NCBI GenBank assembly: GCA_018241445.1
Contig: JAFEDT010000010.1
Coordinates: 1 to 64,000 of the forward strand
Direction: 5' to 3'
Origin: Pseudomonadota bacterium
GTDB lineage: Bacteria > Pseudomonadota > Gammaproteobacteria > Steroidobacterales > Steroidobacteraceae
DNA length: 64,000 bases
The translations under genes and the position numbers were made by a program. Shown piece after piece: positions 16,168 to 28,230 of this stretch (within the stretch, counting starts at the first letter, position 1; every line of letters starts with the position of its first letter). The notes below the pieces were generated by a model that saw nothing but the letters and a program-made list of their open reading frames with translations, did no database searches and was not told the origin of the DNA.

Positions 16168-17922
16168 ATGCCCATCCGCATCCTGCCCGGTGAACTTATC
16201 GATCAGATCGCCGCCGGCGAGGTGATCGAGCGTCCGGCGTCCCTGGTGAAGGAGCTGATCGAAAACAGCATCGATGCCGGCGCGACCCGCATAGAAGTCG
16301 ACATCGAGCGCGGCGGAGTGGGCCTGGTGCGCGTGCGTGACGACGGGGCCGGCATCACGGCCGGGGAGCTCGCGCTCGCACCCGCACGGCATGCGACCAG
16401 CAAGATCGCGTCCCTCGATGACCTCGAGTCCGTGACCACCCTTGGATTTCGTGGCGAGGCGCTGCCGTCCATCGGTTCCGTTGCGCGCCTGTCGATCACT
16501 TCGCAGGCGGCCGGCGCTACGCAGGCTGCGCAGATCACCGTCGAGGGCGGGGAAGTGAGCGCGGTCCGGCCGGCGGCGCATCCGCCCGGCACCACCGTCG
16601 AGGTGCGCGACCTCTTTTTCAACGTGCCGGCTCGGCGCAAGTTCGTGCGCAGTGACGCGACCGAGCTGGGCCACATCAGCCGCCTGTTGGAGCGGCTGGT
16701 GCTGTCACGCTTTGACGTCGGCTTTCGGCTGCGCCACGGCAGCCGGGTGCTCCTGGATACACCGGCGGTGCAGACACCCGCGGACGAGGTGCAGCGGCTG
16801 GCGGCGGTGTTGGGCGAGGATTTTTCCGGCAATGCGGTGGCGGTGCAGCACGCGGCCGGCCCGGTGATGCTCTCGGGCTGGGCGGGCCTGCCGACCCGCT
16901 CGCGCGCGGCGCCCGACCAGCAGTTCTGGTTCGTCAACGGGCGCAGTGTGCGCGACAAGCTGCTGATGAACGCCGTTCGCGTGGCCTATCGCGACGTGCT
17001 GTACCACGGGCGGCACCCCGCGTACGTGTTGTACCTGACACTCGATCCGAAGCTGGTCGACGTCAACGCCCATCCGGCCAAGCAGGAAGTCCGCTTCCGC
17101 GACAGCCGCCAGGTCCACGAGTTTGTGTTCCGGGCGGTGGAACGCGCCCTGTCCGCAACGCGCCCCGGCGCGGCAACTGTCCCGGTCCCTGCTGCGCCGA
17201 CGGGCGGCGGCAGCGCTTTTCCCGCCGCGTCCCTGTCGCTGCCCTTGCGTGAAGCGGGCCCGGGCCTGTGGCGCCTCGCTGCGCAGGTGGGCGAGGGCCC
17301 GGATGCCGCGCCCCCCGCAGTCGGGTCTGCCGGCGGCGACGAGCCGCTGGGCACCGCCATCGCGCAGTTGCACGGCATCTACATCCTGGCGCAGAGCCGC
17401 GCCGGCCTGGTGCTGGTGGACATGCACGCGGCCCACGAGCGGGTGCTGTACGAGCGTTTCAAGGCGCAGCGGGATGCCGCGGGCATCGCCTCCCAGCAAC
17501 TGCTCGAGCCACTGGTCATCGACCTCAAGCCGCACGAACTCGCCCATGTCCTGGAGCAGCGCGAGCAGTGGCGGCGCGCTGGCTTCGAAGTCGATGCCCT
17601 GGGGCCGGCGCGGCTGGGGCTGCGGCAGGTTCCGGCAGAGCTGCCGCTGCGCGAGGTGTTGTCCGTGGTCAGGGCCATGGTTGACGACATGGCGGTGGAT
17701 GCCGCCACGCATCACCTGGATGCTGCCGCCGACCGCTTCCTGGGCACGCTGGCCTGCCGCAGCGCCATCCACGCCAATCAGTCGCTGACCCTGCCGCAGA
17801 TGAATGCACTGCTGCGCCAGATGGAGGCCACCGACCGGGCCAACCAGTGCAACCACGGCCGCCCCACCTGGAGCAGCCTGTCCCTGCGGCAGCTCGACCA
17901 GTTGTTCCTGCGCGGCCGGTAG
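16168..17922 (+). CDS. mutL: DNA mismatch repair protein MutL
   Basis: The 584-residue protein has the GHKL ATPase motifs ELIENSIDAGA, DDGAGI and GFRGEALPSI in the first 100 residues, then a linker and a C-terminal dimerisation domain. The C-terminal domain contains DMHAAHERVLYE at 418-429, which fits the DxHA-x2-E-x4-E metal-site pattern of MutL proteins with their own nicking activity. This suggests repair without MutH-style strand marking; whether mutH exists elsewhere is not visible. miaA starts 9 bp downstream. Confidence 0.97.
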   Translation: MPIRILPGELIDQIAAGEVIERPASLVKELIENSIDAGATRIEVDIERGGVGLVRVRDDGAGITAGELALAPARHATSKIASLDDLESVTTLGFRGEALPSIGSVARLSITSQAAGATQAAQITVEGGEVSAVRPAAHPPGTTVEVRDLFFNVPARRKFVRSDATELGHISRLLERLVLSRFDVGFRLRHGSRVLLDTPAVQTPADEVQRLAAVLGEDFSGNAVAVQHAAGPVMLSGWAGLPTRSRAAPDQQFWFVNGRSVRDKLLMNAVRVAYRDVLYHGRHPAYVLYLTLDPKLVDVNAHPAKQEVRFRDSRQVHEFVFRAVERALSATRPGAATVPVPAAPTGGGSAFPAASLSLPLREAGPGLWRLAAQVGEGPDAAPPAVGSAGGDEPLGTAIAQLHGIYILAQSRAGLVLVDMHAAHERVLYERFKAQRDAAGIASQQLLEPLVIDLKPHELAHVLEQREQWRRAGFEVDALGPARLGLRQVPAELPLREVLSVVRAMVDDMAVDAATHHLDAAADRFLGTLACRSAIHANQSLTLPQMNALLRQMEATDRANQCNHGRPTWSSLSLRQLDQLFLRGR

Positions 17923-17931
17923 GGAAGCCCG

Positions 17932-18879
17932 GTGCCGCCGGCGCAGCGCCTGCCGATTTATGTCCTGACCGGCCCGACCGGTGCCGGCAAGACCGACTGG
18001 GCCCTTGCGCTGGCCGAGGCCGCACCGGTGGAAATCATCAGCGTCGATTCCGCACAAGTCTATCGCGGCCTGGATATCGGTACGGCGAAGCCGCCGCGGG
18101 CGCTGCGCGAGCGCATTCCCCACCATCTGGTCGACATCTGCGATCCGGCTGAGGGTTACTCCGCGGGGCAGTTCGTCGCCGACGCCCTGGGCTGCATCCA
18201 TGCCATCCATGCCCGCGGCAAGGTACCCCTGCTGGCCGGGGGCACGATGCTGTACCTGCGGGCGATGCTGCACGGACTGGCGCCCCTGCCCACTGCGGCC
18301 CCCGCCCTGCGCGCCGACCTGGACCGGCGGGCGCAGGCGTCCGGCTGGCCAGCCCTGCACCGGGAGCTGGCGGGGGTCGATCCGGAGGCTGCCGCGCGCA
18401 TTGCGCCCACCGATGCCCAGCGCATCCAGCGGGCGCTGGAGGTCTACTACAGCAGCGGGCGGGCGATTTCGCAGTGGCAGCGCGAGACGGTCAGCCCGCT
18501 CAAGGACTGGCCGGTGCGGGCCTGGGTCGTCAATCCGCCCGAGCGGGCGGTGTTGCATGAGCGCCTGGCCCGGCGCTTCAACGCGATGATGCAGCAGGGG
18601 TTCCGGGAGGAGGTGCAAGCATTGCACTCGCGCCCCGGACTGACGGCACGGCATGCGTCCATGCGCGCGGTGGGTTACCGGCAGCTGTGGGCGCACCTGT
18701 CAGGGGAGTACTCCCTGGAGGAGGCGGTGCAACGCGGCATAGCAGCAACCCGCCAGCTCGCCAAGCGGCAGCTCACCTGGCTGCGCAGCGAGCCCTTCGG
18801 GCCCTGGCTGGACCCCGCCCATGGCAATCTGTCGTGGATCAACGACATATGTCATGAGTTGGCTCAGCTTGGGATTTGA
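17932..18879 (+). CDS. miaA: tRNA dimethylallyltransferase
   Basis: MiaA adds a dimethylallyl group to A37 of tRNAs reading UNN codons. The 315-residue protein shows the P-loop LTGPTGAGKTDWA, the DSAQVYRGLDIGTAKP motif, LAGGTMLYLRA and the C-terminal MRAVGYRQLW and QLAKRQLTWLR motifs. The start is GTG 17932, 9 bp after the mutL stop. It precedes hfq, as in E. coli. Confidence 0.97.
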   Translation: MPPAQRLPIYVLTGPTGAGKTDWALALAEAAPVEIISVDSAQVYRGLDIGTAKPPRALRERIPHHLVDICDPAEGYSAGQFVADALGCIHAIHARGKVPLLAGGTMLYLRAMLHGLAPLPTAAPALRADLDRRAQASGWPALHRELAGVDPEAAARIAPTDAQRIQRALEVYYSSGRAISQWQRETVSPLKDWPVRAWVVNPPERAVLHERLARRFNAMMQQGFREEVQALHSRPGLTARHASMRAVGYRQLWAHLSGEYSLEEAVQRGIAATRQLAKRQLTWLRSEPFGPWLDPAHGNLSWINDICHELAQLGI

Positions 18880-18915
18880 TGTTGGCCGCCCCATGTTAAG
18901 ATTGGAGCCGTCGGT

Positions 18916-18931
18916 CCCCGCGTTTGCGGGG
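18916..18931. other. Short GC hairpin in the hfq leader
   Basis: CCCCGC (18916-18921) and GCGGGG (18926-18931) pair around a GTTT loop, 37 bp after the miaA stop and 106 bp before the hfq start. No T-run follows, so it is unlikely to terminate transcription. It could be a structure in the hfq 5' leader. The role is unknown. Confidence 0.4.
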
Positions 18932-19037
18932 CATTCATCAAGCTTGTAGGACCTTCGAAACCTGCACGGTCATGGCACAGTCCCAAGCCACGCTTGCGCT
19001 GCGTCCTTCTGGCCGGTCGAAGAACAAGGAGAACACC

Positions 19038-19292
19038 ATGGCCAAAGGCCAATCCCTCCAGGATCCATTTCTGAACGCCCTGCGCAAGGAGCGGGTCCCG
19101 GTGTCCGTTTACCTGGTGAACGGCATCAAACTGCAGGGGCAGATCGACTCGTTCGATCAGTTCGTGGTGCTGCTCAAGAACAGTGTCAGCCAGATGGTCT
19201 ACAAACACGCCATTTCCACCGTGGTGCCGGCGCGCAACGTGCGCCTGGGCGGCGAGGAAGGCGAGCCGGCCGGGGACACGCCTGAAGAATAA
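19038..19292 (+). CDS. hfq: RNA chaperone Hfq
   Basis: Hfq is the hexameric Sm-like chaperone that pairs small RNAs with mRNAs. The 84-residue protein has Sm1 ([19 protein letters not shown]) and the Sm2 YKHAIST motif, with a short acidic C-terminal tail instead of the long E. coli tail. The start is ATG 19038, which has a strong AAGGAG site. The longer open frame upstream lacks Hfq similarity. The hflX start overlaps its stop (TAATG). Confidence 0.98.
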   Translation: MAKGQSLQDPFLNALRKERVPVSVYLVNGIKLQGQIDSFDQFVVLLKNSVSQMVYKHAISTVVPARNVRLGGEEGEPAGDTPEE

Positions 19293-20653
19293 TGTTTGAA
19301 CGGCCACGGACCGGGGAGCGCGCGCTGCTGGTGCGCCTGGGACTGGGCGCACCCGTCGACACCGAAGACCTGCAGGAGTTCACCCAGCTCGCGCTGTCGG
19401 CCGGCGCGGTAGTGGTGGGCACCGTTACCGGCCGGCGCGACCGGCCCGACCCGCGTTATTTCCTGGGCAGCGGCAAGGCGCAGGAAGTGCGTGAGGCGGC
19501 CATCGCCGGCGAGGCCGACGTCATCCTGGTGGACCACGCGCTCTCTCCCAGCCAGGAGCGCAACCTCGAGAAGCTGATCGAACGGCGCGTGCTCGACCGC
19601 AATGGCCTGATCCTCGACATCTTCGCGCAGCGCGCGCGCAGCTTCGAGGGCAAGCTGGAAGTGGAACTGGCGCAGTTGAAGCACATCGCCAGCCGCCTCG
19701 TGCGCGGCTGGACCCACCTGGAGCGCCAGAAGGGCGGCATCGGCCTGCGCGGCCCCGGTGAGACGCAGCTGGAGAGCGACCGGCGCATCCTGGGTCAGCG
19801 CGTGCGCGTGCTCGGCAAGCGCCTGGCGCGCATCAAGCAGCAGCGCGAGACCGGCCGCCAGGCGCGCGCGGAAATCCCGGTGCCCTCACTGGCGCTGGTC
19901 GGCTATACCAACGCCGGCAAGTCGACGCTGTTCCGCGGACTTACGGGCGCGGATGCCTACGTGGCCGACCAGTTGTTCGCAACACTCGATCCCACCGTGC
20001 GCCGCATCAGCCTTCCGGGAGGCACCGCGGTGGTGGTGGCCGACACGGTCGGCTTCATCCGCGAGCTGCCGCACGAGCTGGTGGCCGCCTTCCAGTCGAC
20101 CCTGACGGAGGCGCGCGCCGCCACGCTGCTGCTGCACGTGGTCGACGCCAGTAATCCACGCCGCGACGAGCAGGTCGAACATGTCAACGGCGTGCTGCAG
20201 CAGATCGGCGCGCAGTCGCTGCCGCAGGTGCTGGTGTACAACAAGATCGACCGCCTGGGTGTCGAGCCGCACATCGATCGTGACGGCGACGGCCGCGTGA
20301 CCGCGGTGTGGATCAGCGCGCAGCAGGGCAAGGGCCTGGACCTGTTGCAACGGGCGGTGGCGGAACGCATCGAGCGCTTCGCACGGCGCGCGCGCCTGCG
20401 TGTGGCGGCAAGCGCCGGTGCCCTGCGCTCGCGCCTGTATGCGGCGCAGGCGGTGCGCGCGGAGAGCAGCGCCGAGGATGGTTCGATCGAGCTGGCGGTT
20501 GAGCTGCCGGACCCGCAGCTGCTGCAGCTGGCGCGTACCGCCGGCGTGCAGATCCTGGAAGTGCAGGGCAGCGACGTGCCTTGTGCCCCCGGCGGCGCCT
20601 ACCTACAATCTGACGCCCTTGCGGGCGCCGGCAGAAAACGCTTGCGGCGCTGA
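19292..20653 (+). CDS. hflX: Ribosome-associated GTPase HflX
   Basis: HflX is a GTPase that rescues and splits stalled or stressed 70S ribosomes. The 453-residue protein has the N-terminal HflX domain with the glycine-rich GGIGLRGPGETQLESDRR segment, then a G domain with GYTNAGKST, DTVGFIREL and NKIDRL. Its start codon overlaps the hfq stop by one base, so the two are coupled. hflK follows after 16 bp. Confidence 0.96.
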   Translation: MFERPRTGERALLVRLGLGAPVDTEDLQEFTQLALSAGAVVVGTVTGRRDRPDPRYFLGSGKAQEVREAAIAGEADVILVDHALSPSQERNLEKLIERRVLDRNGLILDIFAQRARSFEGKLEVELAQLKHIASRLVRGWTHLERQKGGIGLRGPGETQLESDRRILGQRVRVLGKRLARIKQQRETGRQARAEIPVPSLALVGYTNAGKSTLFRGLTGADAYVADQLFATLDPTVRRISLPGGTAVVVADTVGFIRELPHELVAAFQSTLTEARAATLLLHVVDASNPRRDEQVEHVNGVLQQIGAQSLPQVLVYNKIDRLGVEPHIDRDGDGRVTAVWISAQQGKGLDLLQRAVAERIERFARRARLRVAASAGALRSRLYAAQAVRAESSAEDGSIELAVELPDPQLLQLARTAGVQILEVQGSDVPCAPGGAYLQSDALAGAGRKRLRR

Positions 20654-20669
20654 CCCTGACACATTCCTT

Positions 20670-21811
20670 ATGGCCTGGAACCAACCGAACGGTCCGAACA
20701 ACCCCTGGGGCAAACGCCCGGGACAGGGTGGCTCCGACCTGGACGAGCGCCTGCGGAGCTGGCAGCGCAGGCTCGAGGGGTTATTGCGGCCGGGCGGCGC
20801 CGGTACGCCCGGCGGCACCGGCCCCTGGGTGCCGGCGCTGATCGTCGGCGCGCTGGTGCTGTTATGGTGGATCGGCACAGGTTTCTACCAGGTCGGCCAG
20901 GCGGAGCGTGGCGTGGTGCAGCGCTTCGGCCGGCTGGTGTCGGTGGAGGGCGCCGGGCTGATCGTGCGCTGGCCGCGCCCGATCGAGATGCTCACCAAGG
21001 TCAACGTCGCCAGCGTCCGCGCCAGTGACTTCAAGTCGCGCGTGCTGACCTCCGACATCAACCTGGTGGACCTGCACTTCGCGGTGCAGTACCAGTTCAC
21101 CGATCCACGCAAGGTGTTGTTCAGCGTGCGCCAGCCGGAAAACACGCTGAGCGAGGTGTCCGAGAGCGCCATCCGCGAGATCGTGGGCCGCAGCACCCTG
21201 GACGAGGTGCTGGTTGGCACCACGCGCCCGCAGATCACCCGCCGCGCCAAGGAACTCATCCAGCACACGCTCGACAACTACAACTCCGGCATCACGGTCA
21301 CCACCGTCAACCTGGAGGACGTGCAGGTCCCCGACGCGGTGATCGCCTCGCAGCGCGACGCCAACAAGGCGCAGGCGGACAAGGAACGCTCGGTGCTGGA
21401 GGCGGAGGCCTATGCCAACGGCATCCTGCCGGCGGCGCAGGGGTCGGCGGCGCGCATGACGCAGGAAGCGCAGGCCTACAAGGCCCAGGTGACGACCATT
21501 GCCGAAGGCCAGGCGGCGCGCTTCTCGCAGCTGGAGATGGCCTACGAGGCCGCGCCCGAGGTGACGCGCAAGCGCATGTACATGGATACGATCGAGGGTG
21601 TGCTGACCCGCGCCCACAAGGTGGTGATCGACACGCGCGCCGGCGGCAACATGCTGTACCTGCCGATCGACAAGCTGCTGGAACGCGCCCACGAAAGCGA
21701 GCCGGCCGCCTCCGCTGCGGCGCCCGCCGCGGATGCTGCGCAGGCGCCCGCGGCATCGGCACGCGAGCCGGATCCGATCACCATCGAGGCGCGCAGCCGG
21801 GGAGAGCGTTA

Positions 21812-21812
<1 letters not shown>
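20670..21812 (+). CDS. hflK: FtsH protease modulator HflK
   Basis: HflK is an SPFH-family membrane protein that forms a large complex with HflC around the FtsH protease. The 380-residue protein has a cytosolic Gly/Pro-rich N-terminus (MAWNQPNGPNNPWG), one membrane segment (about 50-70), a band-7 domain and an Ala-rich C-terminus. The start is ATG 20670; the longer frame lies within hflX. It overlaps hflC by one base (TAGTG). Confidence 0.95.
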
Positions 21813-24200
<2,388 letters not shown>

Positions 24201-24203
24201 GGG

Positions 24204-25958
24204 ATGGGCGGCTGGCCGGTGCGGCCGCGGCCGTGGGCGCGCTGGGCCCTGCTGGGGCTGATCGTTGCCGCCTGCGTCCTGGCAGCCGGCTGCTGGCGCG
24301 TCTACTGCAACACCTGGGACGAACCGGAACACCTGGCGGCGGGCCTCGAACTGCTCGACCGCAACATGTACGAGTACGACACGGAGCACCCGCCTCTGGC
24401 GCGCCTGTTCCTGGCCGTTGGCCCATGGCTTGCCGGGGCGCATTCCTACGGTACGCCGCCTCCCAATGGCACCCAGGAGGGCCTGGACATCCTTTATGGC
24501 AGCGGTAAGTACCAGCACTTCCTGACACTGGCGCGTGCCGGCGCGTTGCCCTTCCTGGCACTGCTGCTGTGGGCCACCTGGCTGTGGGGCCGCCGCCTGC
24601 TGCGCAGTGAAGCCGCGGCGCTGCTGGCGGTGCTGCTGCTGGTGTCGGCGCCCGCGGTGTTGGGGCACGCTGCGCTGGCCAGCCTGGACGTGCCGGCGGC
24701 GGCGACGATGCTGCTGGCTTTCTACTGGCTGCAGCGCTGGCTGACGCGCGCACGGCTGCGCGATGCCGCTGATTTTGGCATCGCCGCCGGAGTGGCGGTG
24801 GCAACGAAGTTCTCGGCCGTGCCGTTCATCGGGCTGGCGACCGTGCCGTTGTGGTTGTCGCAGTGGTGGCTCGACGGGTGTGTGCGCGTACCCGGGGCCC
24901 AGGCCACAACTCCTGGCGCCGGCGGGGGATTGGTGGCGGGGACGCGCGGGGCGGACCTCCACCGCTGGTGGTCAGCCACCGACTGGCGCCGGCTCGCCGG
25001 CCTGGGACTGGCCGCGCTCACCGTGCTGGTACCGCTGATCCTGGTCTACGGGCCGCGCGCGCCCAACCCGCCGAGCGATGCCTTGCGCTACCACTGGGCG
25101 CTGTCGTACCTGCTGCAGCGGCCGGGGCTCGATCATCACCTGGGCGTGCTGCTGCAGCACCTGTGGCTGCCGCGGCCGCTCGAGGACCTGGTCAACGGGA
25201 TCGTCGCGGTCAAGGCGCACAACGACACGGGGCATCTGTCGTACCTGCTGGGCCAGGTGAGCAACACCGGCTGGTGGTACTTCTACCTGGTCGCACTCGC
25301 CGTCAAGACGCCGTTGCCCCTGCTGGTCGCGGGCCCTGTGGGCCTGGTACTGCTGGCGCGCCAGGGTTGGCGCAACGGTGCTTCATGGCCGCTGGCGCCG
25401 CTGGTGCTGGTGGTGACGCTGCTGCTGTTCGCCAGCCTGTTCAGCAAGATCAACATCGGCATCCGCCACATCCTGATCGTGTATCCCTTCCTGGCCCTGG
25501 GTGCGGCGCAGGTGGCGCGCTGCAGCTGGCATGCCGCAAACCGGCTGTCCTGGCGCCGAGTCGCCGTGGCGGCGTGGATGGCCGTGTTGCTGTGGCAGTT
25601 GAGTCCCCTGTGGCGCGCCTGGCCCGATTACCTGCCGTACTTCAACGAAACGGTGCGCGAGCCCTGGCACGTGCTGGTGGATTCGGACCTCGACTGGGGA
25701 CAGGACCTGCGGCGCCTGTCGCTGCGCGCGGAACAGCGCCGGATCCCGCTGCTGCACCTGGCCTACCGCGGCACCGCCGAGCCGCTGCGCGAGCCCTATG
25801 CCGCGTACCGCGTCCTGCCGCCGCGCACACCAGTGCGCGGCTGGGTGGCGCTGTCGGCGCTGGCGCGAACGCGCAATCCAGCGGACTACGCCTGGCTCGA
25901 CGGCTATCGCGCGGTGGAGCGTGTCGGCACCACCATCGACCTGTATTACATCCCCTGA
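24204..25958 (+). CDS. Multi-pass membrane glycosyltransferase (PMT/ArnT-like)
   Basis: This is a 584-residue polytopic protein with about 10 hydrophobic segments. An early acidic motif, TWDEPEHLAAG, lies just after the first membrane helix, followed by DTEHPPLARLF. That layout is typical of GT-C enzymes of the PMT/ArnT type, which take a lipid-linked sugar and pass it to a protein or lipid outside the membrane. The acceptor is unknown. It starts 3 bp after purA and its last 13 bp overlap the end of the convergent M48 peptidase gene. Confidence 0.75.
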   Translation: MGGWPVRPRPWARWALLGLIVAACVLAAGCWRVYCNTWDEPEHLAAGLELLDRNMYEYDTEHPPLARLFLAVGPWLAGAHSYGTPPPNGTQEGLDILYGSGKYQHFLTLARAGALPFLALLLWATWLWGRRLLRSEAAALLAVLLLVSAPAVLGHAALASLDVPAAATMLLAFYWLQRWLTRARLRDAADFGIAAGVAVATKFSAVPFIGLATVPLWLSQWWLDGCVRVPGAQATTPGAGGGLVAGTRGADLHRWWSATDWRRLAGLGLAALTVLVPLILVYGPRAPNPPSDALRYHWALSYLLQRPGLDHHLGVLLQHLWLPRPLEDLVNGIVAVKAHNDTGHLSYLLGQVSNTGWWYFYLVALAVKTPLPLLVAGPVGLVLLARQGWRNGASWPLAPLVLVVTLLLFASLFSKINIGIRHILIVYPFLALGAAQVARCSWHAANRLSWRRVAVAAWMAVLLWQLSPLWRAWPDYLPYFNETVREPWHVLVDSDLDWGQDLRRLSLRAEQRRIPLLHLAYRGTAEPLREPYAAYRVLPPRTPVRGWVALSALARTRNPADYAWLDGYRAVERVGTTIDLYYIP

Positions 25959-27211
25959 CCCGCCGGGGCCAGTTCGCGCAGACGGCCGATGCGCTGCAAC
26001 GGCGGGGGATGCGAGTAGTAGAAGCCGCTGTACCAGGGATCCGGTGTCAGGGTGCTGGCGTTGTCGCGGTGCAGCTTCACCAGTGCGGCGGCCAGTTGCG
26101 CGGCACTCGCGTTGGCTGCGGCGAAGGCATCCGCCTGGAATTCATGGCGGCGTGACCACAGCGCCGACAGGGGCGTGAGGAAGAACAGGAACGGCGGCGC
26201 CGCGAGCGCAAACAGCAGCAGTGCTGCATGATCGGACGCCACCGGCACGCCGAGCGCGCGATAGAAGCCCGGCTGTCCCGCCAGCCAGCCCAGCAGCGCC
26301 AGCGCCAGGAAACTTCCCGCCACCGACAGCAAAAGCCGCTGCCGCACGTGGTGCAGCCGGAAGTGGCCGAGCTCGTGCGCCAGCACGGCTTCCACCTCCT
26401 CGTGCCCGAGGCGGGTGAGCAGGGTATCGAAGAACACGATGCGCTTGTTGCGGCCGATGCCGGTGAAGTAGGCATTGCCGTGGCTGGAGCGGCGGGAGTT
26501 GTCGACCACGAACACCCCGCGTGAGGTGAAGCCGCAGCGCGCGAGCAGGCCCTCGATACGTTCGCGCAGCGCGCCGTCGGCGAGCGGCGAGAAGCGGTTG
26601 AACAACGGCGCGATCACCGTCGGCCACGCCCAGGTCATCAGCAGCATGAATCCCAGCCACAGGGCCCAGGCCCACAACCACCAGGCGGCGCCCGCACGAC
26701 GCATCAGCAGCAGTATCGCCGCGAGCAGCGGTCCGCCGAGCAGCACCGCCAGCAGCAGTCCCTTGGCCAGGTCGGCACAGAACAGCGCCGGGGTCGTGCG
26801 GTTGAAGCCGAACTGCCCCTCGATGCGGAACGTGCGCCACAGCGACAGCGGCAGCCCGACGAACTGCAGCAGCAGCACCACCGAGCCGATCACGGCCATC
26901 CCCAGCCACAGGGGGTGGCCATCACCGAGCACTCCGCGCCAGAAGTGATCGATCAGCTCGACGCCGCCGCCGAGCGTCAGTGCCAGCGTCAGGAGCAGGT
27001 CGATGCCGCTGCCGACCAGGCTGGCCCGTGCTTTTGCGGCGGTGTAGTCGGCAGCTTTCTGGTGTTCGGCCAGGGGCACCGAGGCGGCAAAGGGCTCGGG
27101 GACCTGGGCGCGGTGGCGCGCCACGAAGGTGACCTGCCGCCGTGTCAGCCACACTTCGGCGGCGGTGGCCGCCAGCAGCACGCAGACAAAGAGGGGAGTG
27201 AGCCAGGTCAT
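25946..27211 (-). CDS. M48-family membrane metalloprotease (Ste24/CAAX-like)
   Basis: This is a 421-residue zinc protease with several membrane helices. It carries the HExxH motif at 279-283 (HELGHFRLHH) and a later EFQADAFA giving the third zinc ligand. It resembles CAAX prenyl protease 1; in bacteria such proteins act in membrane-protein quality control, and no prenylated substrate is implied. It is the last gene of a minus-strand series starting with ppk2, 24 bp after the preceding gene. Confidence 0.88.
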   Translation of the reverse strand: MTWLTPLFVCVLLAATAAEVWLTRRQVTFVARHRAQVPEPFAASVPLAEHQKAADYTAAKARASLVGSGIDLLLTLALTLGGGVELIDHFWRGVLGDGHPLWLGMAVIGSVVLLLQFVGLPLSLWRTFRIEGQFGFNRTTPALFCADLAKGLLLAVLLGGPLLAAILLLMRRAGAAWWLWAWALWLGFMLLMTWAWPTVIAPLFNRFSPLADGALRERIEGLLARCGFTSRGVFVVDNSRRSSHGNAYFTGIGRNKRIVFFDTLLTRLGHEEVEAVLAHELGHFRLHHVRQRLLLSVAGSFLALALLGWLAGQPGFYRALGVPVASDHAALLLFALAAPPFLFFLTPLSALWSRRHEFQADAFAAANASAAQLAAALVKLHRDNASTLTPDPWYSGFYYSHPPPLQRIGRLRELAPAGQGM

Positions 27212-27235
27212 TTTTCGCGGTTCACCCGGTTCCGG

Positions 27236-27760
27236 CTAAGCGGTGGTCACGCTGACGGGCAGCACCGTCAGTGGCAGGGGCCCTTCAGGCATGCCGCCGA
27301 TGCTGACGGCTGTGCGTGAGGTGAAGTTGAAGGTCATCAATGCCACCAGCATTGTGGCGATCTGCGCGCCGGAAAACTCGGCGCGTAGCCGCTGCGCAAG
27401 TTCCGCCGGGACCGCGGCGGGAAAGCCCAGGTAACAATCCGCGAGCGCGATGACCAGCTTTTCGCGCGCCGTCAGCGCGCTGCCCTGGTAATGCTCGCCG
27501 ATCATCTGCGCGCGCTCCTCGGTCAGTCCGTCGGCACGCGCCGACTCGTAGCGCACCGACTTGCAGAACACGCAGTTGACGGTGCGCGCATTGCGCAGCC
27601 GCAGGATTTCCAGCAGCGCGGGCGCAACGTGGGGGTTGCCCCAGACCGCGCCGTTCAGGCGGATGATCTCTTCCACTGTTTCCGGCACGCGGCCGAGTGC
27701 GCTGTCGCGGATGACGTTGCCGCTGCGCTGCCCGGGAGCCGTGGCGCGCGGGGCGCTCAT
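27236..27760 (-). CDS. Carboxymuconolactone-decarboxylase/AhpD-like protein with CxxC
   Basis: This is a 174-residue alpha-helical protein of the AhpD-like fold. It contains LRLRNARTVNCVFCKSVR, where the CxxC pair is the usual redox-active site of AhpD-type peroxidases, and the downstream LTAREKLVIALAD segment. The start is ATG 27760, overlapping the stop of the upstream gene by 4 bp (ATGA). The longer frame into that gene is rejected. The likely job is thiol-dependent peroxide or aldehyde chemistry, but the substrate is unknown. Confidence 0.82.
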   Translation of the reverse strand: MSAPRATAPGQRSGNVIRDSALGRVPETVEEIIRLNGAVWGNPHVAPALLEILRLRNARTVNCVFCKSVRYESARADGLTEERAQMIGEHYQGSALTAREKLVIALADCYLGFPAAVPAELAQRLRAEFSGAQIATMLVALMTFNFTSRTAVSIGGMPEGPLPLTVLPVSVTTA

Positions 27761-28230
27761 GGGGCCGCCGCCCCGGCCAGGTCGCGCAAGCAGCGTGCGG
27801 TGCGCATTCGTGCATCCAGCAGGCCCAGAGCCTCGATCAGGAACACCAGCCCGGCCTCGCCGAGGGCATCGCGCACCCGGCCCGCCTGCTCGTCCGTGAT
27901 CGCCTGTGCGTCGAGGGCATAGGTCTCGCAGAAGTCCAGGATCGCCTTCTCCGACGCATTGAAGGCGTTGCTGCGCGCCACCGTGCCCGCCAGCACGGCC
28001 TCGCGCCGCCGCGCATCGGGGGTGGCATCGCCGCCGGGACTGCCGGCAGCGATCTCGACGGCGTCGCGATGCAGCCGCGCCAGGGTGAGCCGGCACAGCT
28101 CCAGCAGCTCGCCGGACAGGTACGGCGCTTCCCAGATCGAACGCGACAGCTGTGCGAAGCTCGCCGCGCAGTCACCGGCCGCCGCCAGTGCCGGATCCAG
28201 GTTCAGGCTGCTCAGGGTGGTCTGCGTCAT
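27757..28230 (-). CDS. AhpD-like fold protein lacking the CxxC pair
   Basis: This is a 157-residue helical protein resembling its downstream neighbour in layout (SGELLELCRLTLARLHRD, then NASEKAILDFCETYALD). The redox CxxC is replaced by ELCRLT with one cysteine. It is probably a diverged carboxymuconolactone-decarboxylase-type protein that may pair with the CxxC partner. It is coupled on both sides by ATGA overlaps, to ppk2 upstream and the CxxC protein downstream. The function is unknown. Confidence 0.65.
   Translation of the reverse strand: MTQTTLSSLNLDPALAAAGDCAASFAQLSRSIWEAPYLSGELLELCRLTLARLHRDAVEIAAGSPGGDATPDARRREAVLAGTVARSNAFNASEKAILDFCETYALDAQAITDEQAGRVRDALGEAGLVFLIEALGLLDARMRTARCLRDLAGAAAP

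Noticed and set aside
16705..18696. A 663-codon minus-strand open frame opposite mutL and miaA
   Set aside because: Gln/Arg/His-rich translation without domains, opposite two clear housekeeping genes.
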